This document shows, one piece after another, positions 7,328 to 13,323 of a stretch of 13,323 nucleotides of DNA (within the stretch, counting starts at the first letter, position 1; each line of letters begins with the position of its first letter). Source of the DNA: Planctomycetota bacterium (GTDB lineage Bacteria > Planctomycetota > UBA1135); NCBI GenBank assembly GCA_027623585.1, contig JAQBVK010000032.1, positions 1-13,323 on the forward strand, read 5' to 3'. The translations under genes and the position numbers were made by a program. The notes beneath the pieces are model-generated. The model did not search any database. It was not told the DNA's origin and worked only from the letters and a program-made list of their open reading frames with translations.

Positions 7328-9115
7328 ATGAACGGTCCCGCGCACCCCCCCGTGCGGCATCGTTTGATCGCGGCTGCCCTCGCGACTTCGCTTCTCACGC
7401 TGCCCCTGCCGGCCCAGCAAGAGTCCTTCCAGGTTCGCCCCGGAAGGGAACTGCCGGCGTTTGCGCTCGACAACGAGCGGCGCATCGATCCGGAGTACGA
7501 CGCGTGGCGTTCGGAGGCGCTGCATGACGCCGCCAAGCCGGTGCTCAAGCAGTTCTTCCACGACCTTGCGGAGGGTCATGACTTCGCGAGCGTGACCTTC
7601 GCCCAAGACTTCCAATGCTCGGTGTTGCGCCCAGACTTGGAAACCGTTCATAACGACGGCACGATCGCGGTGCGGCGCGCGGCCGTCATCCCCGCCGAAC
7701 GCTACGGCCTAGCGGAACTGGCGCGGTTGGCGCAGGAGTTCCGCGCCGCCGTCCCGGCCGATGCCGCGCTCGGAACCTTCGTGCTGAAGTTGGTCAGCGT
7801 CCAGTTGGACGCGGCCGACCGCTTCCGCATCCGCGCCTATCTGCACACGCATGCCGCGGCGCCTGGACTGACCTTGCAATGGAACGTCGAACTGGAAACG
7901 TTCTGGACCGTCATCAGCACCGACCAGGATCTAGCGCTCTCCGGCGTTGAATTGATTCAATATGAAGAAGTGCTCGGCCCCGCCGGCCTGCTGCCCGATT
8001 ACGCGCAGCAAGTGTTCGCCGCGACCCCCGACTGGTCCACGCAAATCTTGACCGGCACCGAGGCCTGGACTGCGCGCGTGGACAAGTTGTTCGGTCGCTC
8101 CTTTCTCGGCACCCAAGGGCTTGCGGTCGGCGACGTGGACGGCGACGGGCGTGACGACCTTTACTTCTGCCAACAAGCCGGACTCCCGAACCGCCTGTGG
8201 CTGTCTCGCGACGGCGGCGCTGCCGAGGAAGTCTCCGCGCGCATGGGCGTCGACTTTCTCGACAAGACGCGCAGCGCCTTGATCGCGGACTTCGACAACG
8301 ACGGCCGGCAAGACCTCGCGATTTCCTTCGGCATGGACGTGGCGTTGTGCTGGAACACCGGCGACGGCCGTTTCGAAACCGCGCGCGTACGCGGCTCCGG
8401 CAACGACGAAATCTATTCGATCGCCGCCGCCGACGCCGACGGTGACGGCGATCTCGATCTTTACGCCTGCCGCTACATCTCCGGCGGGCTGCTCTCGGCG
8501 GTGCCGAGTCCCTATCACGACGCCACCAACGGGGCGAAAAACGTGTTCTGGCGCAACGAAGGAGCGCGAGAGTTCCGCGTCGCCACCGACGAAGTCGGGC
8601 TGGGCCACGACAACAACCGCTTTAGTCTTGCCGCGGTATGGGAAGACCTTGACGACGACGGCGACGCCGACCTCTACGTGGTGAACGATTTCGGGAGGAA
8701 CTGCCTCTACCTCAACGAAGGCGGAAAATTCCGCAACGTCGCGGCCGAGCGCAACGCGGAAGACCTCTCCGCCGGCATGGGCGCGACCATCGCCGACGCC
8801 GATGGCGACGGCGATCTCGACATCTACGTCACCAACATGTTCTCCTCCGCGGGGCGGCGCATCGCCACGCAGGACGACCGCTTCATGCAAGGCGGCAACC
8901 AGGACCTGCATCAATACTTCGTGCGCCACGCGCGCGGCAACTCGCTGCTGCTCAACGACGGCAATGCGCACTTCACCGACGCCACCGATCAATCCGGAGC
9001 CGCGACCGGCCTGTGGGGTTGGGGTTCGCTGTTCTTCGAGCTCGACAACGACGGGCTGCCGGACATTTACGCGCCGAACGGTTTCCTGACCAACCCGGAG
9101 CCCGACGACTTGTGA
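7328..9115 (+). CDS. Secreted FG-GAP/VCBS beta-propeller protein, part before the in-frame TGA
   Basis: This reading frame of 595 codons starts with a signal peptide (RHRLIAAALATSLLTLPLPAQQ, cleavage near residues 28-30), so the product is exported. Residues about 35-250 form a domain I do not recognise. From residue 267 on come FG-GAP/VCBS repeats with calcium-binding loops of the D-x-D-x-D-G-x-x-D type: DVDGDGRDD, DFDNDGRQD, DADGDGDLD, DLDDDGDAD, DADGDGDLD and a looser ELDNDGLPD. This makes six propeller blades. The frame ends in TGA at 9113-9115, but exactly the same frame continues open for 438 more codons with a seventh repeat and further family domains (see the feature starting at 9134). 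The full protein is probably one gene of about 1033 residues running to 10429. About 2.4 kb downstream lies a close paralog, similar over its whole visible length. The stop may be a mutation, an assembly error or a recoding site. Confidence 0.85.
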   Translation: MNGPAHPPVRHRLIAAALATSLLTLPLPAQQESFQVRPGRELPAFALDNERRIDPEYDAWRSEALHDAAKPVLKQFFHDLAEGHDFASVTFAQDFQCSVLRPDLETVHNDGTIAVRRAAVIPAERYGLAELARLAQEFRAAVPADAALGTFVLKLVSVQLDAADRFRIRAYLHTHAAAPGLTLQWNVELETFWTVISTDQDLALSGVELIQYEEVLGPAGLLPDYAQQVFAATPDWSTQILTGTEAWTARVDKLFGRSFLGTQGLAVGDVDGDGRDDLYFCQQAGLPNRLWLSRDGGAAEEVSARMGVDFLDKTRSALIADFDNDGRQDLAISFGMDVALCWNTGDGRFETARVRGSGNDEIYSIAAADADGDGDLDLYACRYISGGLLSAVPSPYHDATNGAKNVFWRNEGAREFRVATDEVGLGHDNNRFSLAAVWEDLDDDGDADLYVVNDFGRNCLYLNEGGKFRNVAAERNAEDLSAGMGATIADADGDGDLDIYVTNMFSSAGRRIATQDDRFMQGGNQDLHQYFVRHARGNSLLLNDGNAHFTDATDQSGAATGLWGWGSLFFELDNDGLPDIYAPNGFLTNPEPDDL

Positions 9116-9126
9116 AGCCTTTTTTG

Positions 9127-9143
9127 GCGACGCGTGACGTCGC
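9127..9143 (+). other. GC-rich hairpin just after the in-frame TGA
   Basis: GCGACG (9127-9132) and CGTCGC (9138-9143) form a perfect 6-bp stem around the 5-nt loop CGTGA. It begins 11 nt after the in-frame TGA and is preceded, not followed, by a T6 run (9120-9125), so it is not a normal plus-strand terminator. Its position is where a recoding or bacterial SECIS element would lie, but a 6-bp GC stem is easily found by chance in DNA this GC-rich. Confidence 0.45.
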
Positions 9144-10429
9144 AGTCCTCCGGCCCCGGTGAAGAACCGACGCAGGCGTACCGCGACGCCTGGGCCAGCA
9201 TGAGCCTGCTCGCCGAGAAGAACGGGCTCTCGTGGAGCGGGCGTGAATCGAACCGCGTGTTTCTCAATCTCGGCGTCGGCCGCTTCTCCGACATCAGCGG
9301 ACTGGCCGGCGCCGATTGGCTCACCGACGGCCGCGCCTGCGCGCGGCTCGACTGGGACGGCGACGGACGCGAGGACCTCTTGCTGCGCAGTCGCAATGCG
9401 CCGCGACTGCGCCTGATGCTGAACCGTTGGCCGCGCCCCGGCAATTGGATGCAGTTCGATCTCGTCGGCACTCAGTGCAATCGCGACGCGATCGGCGCGC
9501 AGATCTTCGTCGAAGCCGGCGAACTGCGTTTGCGCGCATCGGTGCGCGCAGGCGAAGGCTTCCTGGCCGCCTCTTCGAAGCGACTGCACTTCGGCGTCGG
9601 CGCCGAGAATCGCGCGCAGCGCGTGCGCGTGCGCTGGCCCGGCGGCAGCCTCGAAGAATTCGAAGACCTGGGAAGCAACCAGCGTTGGAAGCTCGTGCAA
9701 GGCGCAGGTCAGGCAGTTCCCGTCGCCGCAGCACGCGCCGAGGCCTTACTGGCTTCCGTTCCAGATCCTGCGCAGGCCAGTGCCGCAGCGCCGACTCGCG
9801 TGCCGCTGATCGCAAGTCTGCCACTCGGACCTCTTCCCATCCCGAGCTGGGGAGAACCCGCGCGCACCGTCGCCGATCTTGCGGGCTCGCCCGTGCTCAT
9901 CAATTTCTGGTCGCCGACCTGCGCGAGCTGCGTGGACGAATTCGATTTGTTGAAAAGGCGCAAGATCGCGCTTGACCGGCTCGGCTTGCGCATCGTTCCG
10001 ATGCTCGTCGAGGATGACGGCTCGATCGCAGAGGCGCGCGCCCTGCTCGCCTCCTATGGGTTCGATGCGCTCGGCGGCATGCTCGATGAACGCGCCAAAG
10101 CCGCCTTTGGCTTGGTGTTCCAGGAGACCCTGTGGGACAGCGATGACATGCCGCTGCCGTGCAGTTTGCTGCTCGACCGCGGAGGCCAATTGCGCGTGAT
10201 CTACCTCGGTCCGGTGCGTTTCCGTGAGCTCACGCAAGACCTACAGACGATCGCAGCCCTGCCTGAGGATGCGATTCAAGATCCGCGGCTCTGCGGCGGT
10301 CGCGTGCTGATCCCGCGGCTGCGCAACCTCGACAAGCTCGCCGCGCGCTTCGCGGAACTCGGCCTGCCGGAAGCCGCAGCGCTCTACCGCAGTCGCCAGT
10401 CCGACTTGGCCACCAGAATGGCGCGCTGA
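9134..10429 (+). CDS. Continuation of the FG-GAP protein: seventh repeat, ASPIC/UnbV domain and TlpA-like thioredoxin domain
   Basis: This frame is in phase with the gene ending at 9115 and separated from it only by that TGA. The codons between (SLFWRRVTSQSS) read as smooth protein. The given start is a GTG at 9134; it has no ribosome binding site and no signal peptide, so an independent gene is unlikely. Using whole-gene residue numbers, a seventh calcium loop (DWDGDGRED) starts at about 675. An ASPIC/UnbV domain covers about 705-790 (SSKRLHFGVGAENRAQ, VRWPGGSLEEFED). A thioredoxin-like domain of the TlpA/ResA type covers about 840-975 and has the redox motif CASC (C865, C868) in LINFWSPTCASCVDEFD and a later MPLPCSLLLDRGG with the proline-containing loop. 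A helical tail ends in TGA. Propeller-ASPIC proteins joined to a periplasmic thioredoxin fold suggest an extracytoplasmic thiol function. The partner is unknown. Confidence 0.8.
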   Translation: MTSQSSGPGEEPTQAYRDAWASMSLLAEKNGLSWSGRESNRVFLNLGVGRFSDISGLAGADWLTDGRACARLDWDGDGREDLLLRSRNAPRLRLMLNRWPRPGNWMQFDLVGTQCNRDAIGAQIFVEAGELRLRASVRAGEGFLAASSKRLHFGVGAENRAQRVRVRWPGGSLEEFEDLGSNQRWKLVQGAGQAVPVAAARAEALLASVPDPAQASAAAPTRVPLIASLPLGPLPIPSWGEPARTVADLAGSPVLINFWSPTCASCVDEFDLLKRRKIALDRLGLRIVPMLVEDDGSIAEARALLASYGFDALGGMLDERAKAAFGLVFQETLWDSDDMPLPCSLLLDRGGQLRVIYLGPVRFRELTQDLQTIAALPEDAIQDPRLCGGRVLIPRLRNLDKLAARFAELGLPEAAALYRSRQSDLATRMAR

Positions 10430-10442
10430 ATTCGGGCGGTCT

Positions 10443-10817
10443 CTATTCCTCACGCGCCCGCGCCTTGCGCCCTCCGGGCGCCACGCGCTCCTTGGTGATG
10501 CGCGCGTCGAGCAAGGCCCGGCAAGTGTCGAGGCAGCGTTCGGCGAGTTCCCCCGCGCCCTCGTGAAGGGCGGCGCTGCGCTGCACCGCGCGCACGTTGT
10601 TCTCCATGTCTTCGTGCGACCAACCGCGCGAATGCGCGATGAACGGAAACTGCGGGAACTGGCACCCGAGCTCTCCGAAGAAGGTCATCATCTGGCCGAC
10701 CACGGCCTGAATGTTGTCCTGCCCGCCGGTCACGATCAGGCCGACCACCTTGTCCCTCAACAACACGCGGTCAGCGATGGTCTCTTGGTTCTGGATGCAG
10801 TTCATCCGCTCCACCAT
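10443..10817 (-). pseudogene. 3' part of the Rieske-flavodoxin gene (FMN reductase C-terminal half), after a frameshift
   Basis: This 124-residue frame begins MVERMNCIQNQETIADRVL and continues with KVVGLIVTGGQDNIQAVVGQ, FFGELGCQFPQFPFIAHSRGW and a charged helical tail. These are the second half of an NAD(P)H-dependent FMN reductase-like flavodoxin fold. They follow directly on the residues of the upstream fragment if one base is removed from the C6 tract at 10842-10847: the joined text then reads IRWGQASSLYYKMVERMNC. A separate gene starting at this Met would lack the FMN-binding first half, so it is best taken as the tail of one broken or recoded gene. It ends in TAG, 13 bp from the stop of the convergent propeller-thioredoxin frame. 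With the correction the gene is exactly 374 codons including the stop, which supports a single inserted base. Confidence 0.8.
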
Positions 10818-11565
10818 TTTGTAGTAGAGCGAGGAAGCCTGCCCCCCAACGGATCGGCGTGGCGATCAGGAAGACGTCCGCCCACTGCGTGAAGGCTTCG
10901 TAGACGCGGTCCAACTGGTCGGACGGATCCATCTGCGTGATCGAGCACGGCCAGGTGCAGGCTCGCGCCGCCTTCGAGTAGTACCCCTCGCAAGCGCGGA
11001 ATTTGAGCTCCGCGAGCCGAATCATCCGCGTTTCGGCGCCGCGCTCGCCGGCTCGCGCCAACGCCGACTCGAGTAGAGCATCGCTGGTGGAGTAACGCGG
11101 CTGCGCGACGTCCATATTGGTGGTCGAGATCCCGACCACGCGCAACGGCGCGTCGTGCAAGGGGCCGCCCGGCTCACCGCGTCGAAGCGGCTTGCTGAGC
11201 GGATGCGGCGCATGCGGCAGCTTGCCCCGCTTGGTGACCGCCTCCGCGCTGACGAGCACGCGGCCGCCTTCCACTTTCACCTCGTGTCGCGGCACGCGAT
11301 CGGCTTCGTAACCGGGTTCGCCCTCGCCCGTCGCATGATGGAACTTCCAACCGTGCCAGGGACAGACCACATAATCGCCGTCCAGGCGACCCTGACCGAG
11401 CGGTCCGCCCACGTGGTTGCAGACGCCGCTCACGGCGTGGAACTGTCCGCCCCTAAAGCTCAGCGCAATGCGGGTGCGCCCGCCGAGCGCGACCTCTTGC
11501 AACTCTTGTCGGGCGAGTTCTTCGACGAGACCCACGTCCACCCAACCGGTATCCTGTTGGCTCAT
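10771..11565 (-). CDS. Rieske [2Fe-2S] domain fused to FMN reductase-like flavodoxin domain, 5' part of a frameshifted gene
   Basis: The N-terminal domain (about 1-112) is a Rieske ferredoxin. Its cluster ligands are C49 and H51 in GVCNHVGGPLGQG and C68 and H71 in VVCPWHGWKF. After a linker of about 25 residues, an NADPH-dependent FMN reductase-like flavodoxin domain begins at about 138 (PLRVVGISTTNMD) and runs through FRACEGYYSKAARACTWP and DVFLIATPIRWG. The frame then leaves the family pattern at a G6 run on the coding strand (10842-10847) and ends about 25 residues later in TGA at 10771. The family sequence resumes in the next frame and ends at 10443, giving about 373 residues in all. The protein likely passes electrons between NAD(P)H, FMN and the Rieske centre. 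I chose ATG 11565 because CGGAGG stands just before it; an in-frame ATG six codons upstream is possible. No signal peptide is seen, so it is cytoplasmic. Confidence 0.85.
   Translation of the reverse strand: MSQQDTGWVDVGLVEELARQELQEVALGGRTRIALSFRGGQFHAVSGVCNHVGGPLGQGRLDGDYVVCPWHGWKFHHATGEGEPGYEADRVPRHEVKVEGGRVLVSAEAVTKRGKLPHAPHPLSKPLRRGEPGGPLHDAPLRVVGISTTNMDVAQPRYSTSDALLESALARAGERGAETRMIRLAELKFRACEGYYSKAARACTWPCSITQMDPSDQLDRVYEAFTQWADVFLIATPIRWGAGFLALLQNGGADELHPEPRDHR
10842..10847. other. C6/G6 homopolymer, site of +1 frameshift
   Basis: Six C on the plus strand (six G on the coding strand). Reading five instead of six restores the flavodoxin frame as TPIRWGQASSLYYKMVERM. Homopolymer miscounts of this kind are typical of both sequencing error and replication slippage. 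Confidence 0.85.
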
Positions 11566-12730
11566 GCGCCTCCGTTCTAGCATCCCCGCGCTGCTCGCTG
11601 CGGCGGCGTCCGCCGCGGGGGCATCGGCGCAACAGGACAGTTTCCAAGTCCGCCCCGAACGGCAGTTGCCGGACTTCGTGCGCGACAACGAGCGTCGCAT
11701 CAACCCGGAAGCGGATGCGTGGCGCACCGAAACGCTTCACGATGCCGCCAAGCCGATCCTCAAGCAGTTCCTTCACGATCTCGCCGAAGGCCACGACTTC
11801 GCGGACGTGCGATTCTCCGAAAGCTTTCAGTGTTCGGTGCTGCGGCCTGAGCTGGAAACGATTCACAACGACGGGACGATCGCCGTGCGCGCGGCGCGAG
11901 CGATTCCACCGGAGCGCTACTCGCGCAACGATTTGGAGGGGCTTGCGCGAGGCTTTCGCGCCGCCGTTCCGGCTGAGGCCATGCTCGGCACTTTCGTGCT
12001 CAAACTGGTCAGCGTGGAGATTGACGCAGTAGATCGCTTCCGCATCCGTGCTTACCTGCACACCCACGCAGCGACACCTGGATTGGTCCACCAATGGAAC
12101 GTCGAATTGGAGTCCTCCTGGCAGGTGCTGGAATCCGACGAAAGCGTAGCGCTCGCAGGCGTCGTCCTGCTCGCCTATCAGGAGGTCGTCGGTCCGGACA
12201 TGCTCTTGCCGGACCTCTCGCAGCATGTATTCGGAGCGACGCCGGGTTGGGATCAGCAGGTGTTGCTCGGCACCACCGACTGGACCGCGCGCGTGGATCG
12301 CAGTTTCGGCCGCTCCTACATCGGTTCGCAAGGCCTCGCGGTCGGCGACCTCGACGGCGACGGTCACGACGATCTCTACTTTTGCCAACCCGGCGGACAG
12401 CCCAACCGCCTGTGGTTGTGGCGTCCGGGCGGCGCTGCGCAGGAGTCCGCCGCGCGCATGGGCGTCGATTTTCTCGACAAGACGCGAAGCGCTGTGATTG
12501 CCGATTTCGACAACGACGGCAGGCAAGACATGGCGATCTCGGTGGGCCAGGACGTCGCGATGTGCTGGAACCGGGGAGACGGGACTTTTGAAACGGCGCG
12601 CGTGCGCGGCGTCGGATCCGAGGAGATCTACACCATGGTCGCCGCCGATGCCGACGGCGACGGGCTGATCGATCTGTTCGCGTGCCGCAACGCCACCGGC
12701 GGCCTGCTCAAGGCGGTGCCGAATCCTTAA
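11564..12730 (+). CDS. Second secreted FG-GAP/VCBS propeller protein (paralog), part before an in-frame TAA
   Basis: This frame of 388 codons starts with a signal peptide (MRLRSSIPALLAAAASAAGASAQQ), so the product is exported. Right after it, the sequence follows the first propeller protein closely: FQVRPERQLPDF, LHDAAKPILKQFLHDLAEGHDF, FRIRAYLHTHAA and DFLDKTRSA are nearly the same in both. Calcium loops start at about residue 260 (DLDGDGHDD, DFDNDGRQD, DADGDGLID). The frame stops at TAA 12728-12730, where the paralog has a Tyr codon (PSPYHDATNG there, PNP-stop-YDASNG here). The same frame then stays open to the window end, so the gene was one unit. ATG 11564 gives the best signal peptide, and no other start lies close upstream in frame. 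It overlaps the divergent Rieske gene's start codon by two bases, and no ribosome binding site is visible. Confidence 0.85.
   Translation: MRLRSSIPALLAAAASAAGASAQQDSFQVRPERQLPDFVRDNERRINPEADAWRTETLHDAAKPILKQFLHDLAEGHDFADVRFSESFQCSVLRPELETIHNDGTIAVRAARAIPPERYSRNDLEGLARGFRAAVPAEAMLGTFVLKLVSVEIDAVDRFRIRAYLHTHAATPGLVHQWNVELESSWQVLESDESVALAGVVLLAYQEVVGPDMLLPDLSQHVFGATPGWDQQVLLGTTDWTARVDRSFGRSYIGSQGLAVGDLDGDGHDDLYFCQPGGQPNRLWLWRPGGAAQESAARMGVDFLDKTRSAVIADFDNDGRQDMAISVGQDVAMCWNRGDGTFETARVRGVGSEEIYTMVAADADGDGLIDLFACRNATGGLLKAVPNP
11569..11573 (-). promoter_or_regulatory. Likely ribosome binding site of the Rieske-flavodoxin gene
   Basis: GGAGG on the minus strand ends 3 nt before the ATG at 11565. 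The spacing is shorter than ideal, but it is the clearest Shine-Dalgarno match in the window and decides between this ATG and the one six codons upstream. It lies inside the signal-peptide codons of the second FG-GAP gene. Confidence 0.45.
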
Positions 12731-13323
12731 TACGACGCCAGCAACGGCGCGCCGAACCAATTCTGGCACAACCGCGGCAGCCGGAAGATGGAACTCGCCA
12801 CGGAAGAGTTCGGTTTCAACCACAACAACAGCCGCTTCAGCCTCGCCGCGATTTGGGAGGACCTCGACGACGACGGCGACGTTGACCTCTACGTAGTGAA
12901 TGATTTCGGAAGGAACAACTACTATCTGAACGAGAACGGACGCTTCCGCGACGTTGCCGCCGAACGCAACGCCGAAGACCTCTCTCCCGGGATGGGCGCG
13001 ACGATTGCGGACGCCGACGGCGACGGCGACCTCGACATCTACGTCACCAACATGTTCTCATCGGCGGGCCGCCGCATCGCCAGCCAGGAAGAGCGATTCA
13101 TGGACGGCGGCAACCGGGAACTGCACCAGTTCTTCGAACGCCATGCGCGCGGCAACTCGCTGCTGCTCAACGACGGCCGCGCTCATTTCACCGACGCGAC
13201 CAACAGCTCCGGCGCGGGAGTCGGCTTGTGGGGTTGGGGCTCGCTGTTCTTCGAACTCGACAACGACGGACGGCCCGACGTCTACGCGCCAAACGGCTTC
13301 CTCACCAACAGCGACGCCACCGA
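12731..13323 (+). pseudogene. Continuation of the second FG-GAP propeller gene after the in-frame TAA; runs off the window
   Basis: The frame of the gene at 11564 continues without a stop for 197 more codons. It matches the first propeller protein throughout: NNSRFSLAAIWEDLDDDGD, YVVNDFGRNN, NAEDLSPGMGATIADADGD, YVTNMFSSAGRRIA, HARGNSLLLNDG and GLWGWGSLFFELDNDG. It therefore carries blades four to six of the propeller. The first internal start would be ATG 12788, which would give a propeller piece without a signal peptide and so no sensible independent product. The window ends at NGFLTNSDATD, just before the place where the first paralog has its in-frame TGA. Whether an ASPIC/UnbV and thioredoxin part follows here cannot be seen. 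The base changes fit purifying selection at the protein level, so the TAA looks recent or artefactual. Confidence 0.8.

Noticed and set aside
9119..9143. T6 run plus hairpin as a rho-independent terminator after the TGA
   Set aside because: The T-run precedes the stem on the plus strand, and the minus-strand reading gives an A-run after the stem. Neither fits an intrinsic terminator, and coding sequence continues.
7931..9700. Long minus-strand open frame spanning the TGA of the first FG-GAP gene
   Set aside because: It is low-complexity Val/Ala/Arg sequence without a domain and follows the antisense pattern of FG-GAP repeats. The plus strand encodes clear domains on both sides.
11453..12823. 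Minus-strand open frame opposite the second FG-GAP gene, crossing the TAA
   Set aside because: It overlaps both the Rieske start and the propeller gene and has no recognisable motif. It is an antisense shadow.
7328..13323. Alternative genetic code with reassigned stop codons
   Set aside because: TGA, TAA and TAG all end other genes in this window at family-consistent lengths, so neither TGA nor TAA is generally reassigned.

Overview
The window is high-GC, gene-dense bacterial DNA with almost no intergenic space. The gene families point to a free-living, polysaccharide-degrading bacterium, most likely a planctomycete or a related lineage. The families are a GH29 fucosidase with PA14, secreted FG-GAP/ASPIC-UnbV proteins, a carbamoyltransferase with two small SxtJ/SxtK-like membrane proteins, a membrane-anchored SGNH hydrolase, and a Rieske-flavodoxin fusion. 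The taxon is inferred from gene content only. No rRNA, tRNA, insertion sequence or CRISPR array was seen.

Left part (1-3500): the C-terminal part of a GH29 alpha-L-fucosidase (+, truncated by the window edge) is convergent with a two-gene minus-strand unit. That unit is a membrane protein made of two DoxX-like halves, followed 5 bp later by an OxyR-like LysR regulator that lacks the peroxidatic cysteine position.

Middle (3501-7252): a tight plus-strand operon encodes a NodU/CmcH/TobZ-type O-carbamoyltransferase, an SxtJ-like membrane protein and a one-helix SxtK/DUF5989-like protein, with 4-nt gaps. A convergent membrane-anchored SGNH hydrolase follows. Together they could modify (carbamoylate, de-esterify) an envelope or secreted glycan or metabolite; the substrate cannot be read from the sequence.

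Right part (7253-13323): two closely related secreted FG-GAP beta-propeller genes in the same orientation flank a minus-strand Rieske-[2Fe-2S]/FMN-reductase fusion. All three right-hand genes carry one reading-frame lesion. The first propeller gene has an in-frame TGA at 9113-9115, after which the same frame continues through a seventh propeller repeat, an ASPIC/UnbV domain and a TlpA-like thioredoxin domain with a CASC motif. The Rieske-flavodoxin gene has a +1 shift in a C6 tract (10842-10847). The second propeller gene has an in-frame TAA at 12728-12730 and stays open to the window end. No such lesion was seen in the left 7.3 kb. The cluster could mean recent decay, local assembly error or, less likely, recoding. 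It is the most interesting signal here.

The Rieske gene and the second propeller gene have start codons that overlap head-to-head within a single CATG. A redox theme (OxyR-like regulator, DoxX-like protein, thioredoxin, Rieske, flavodoxin) runs through the window, but a single pathway is not proven.
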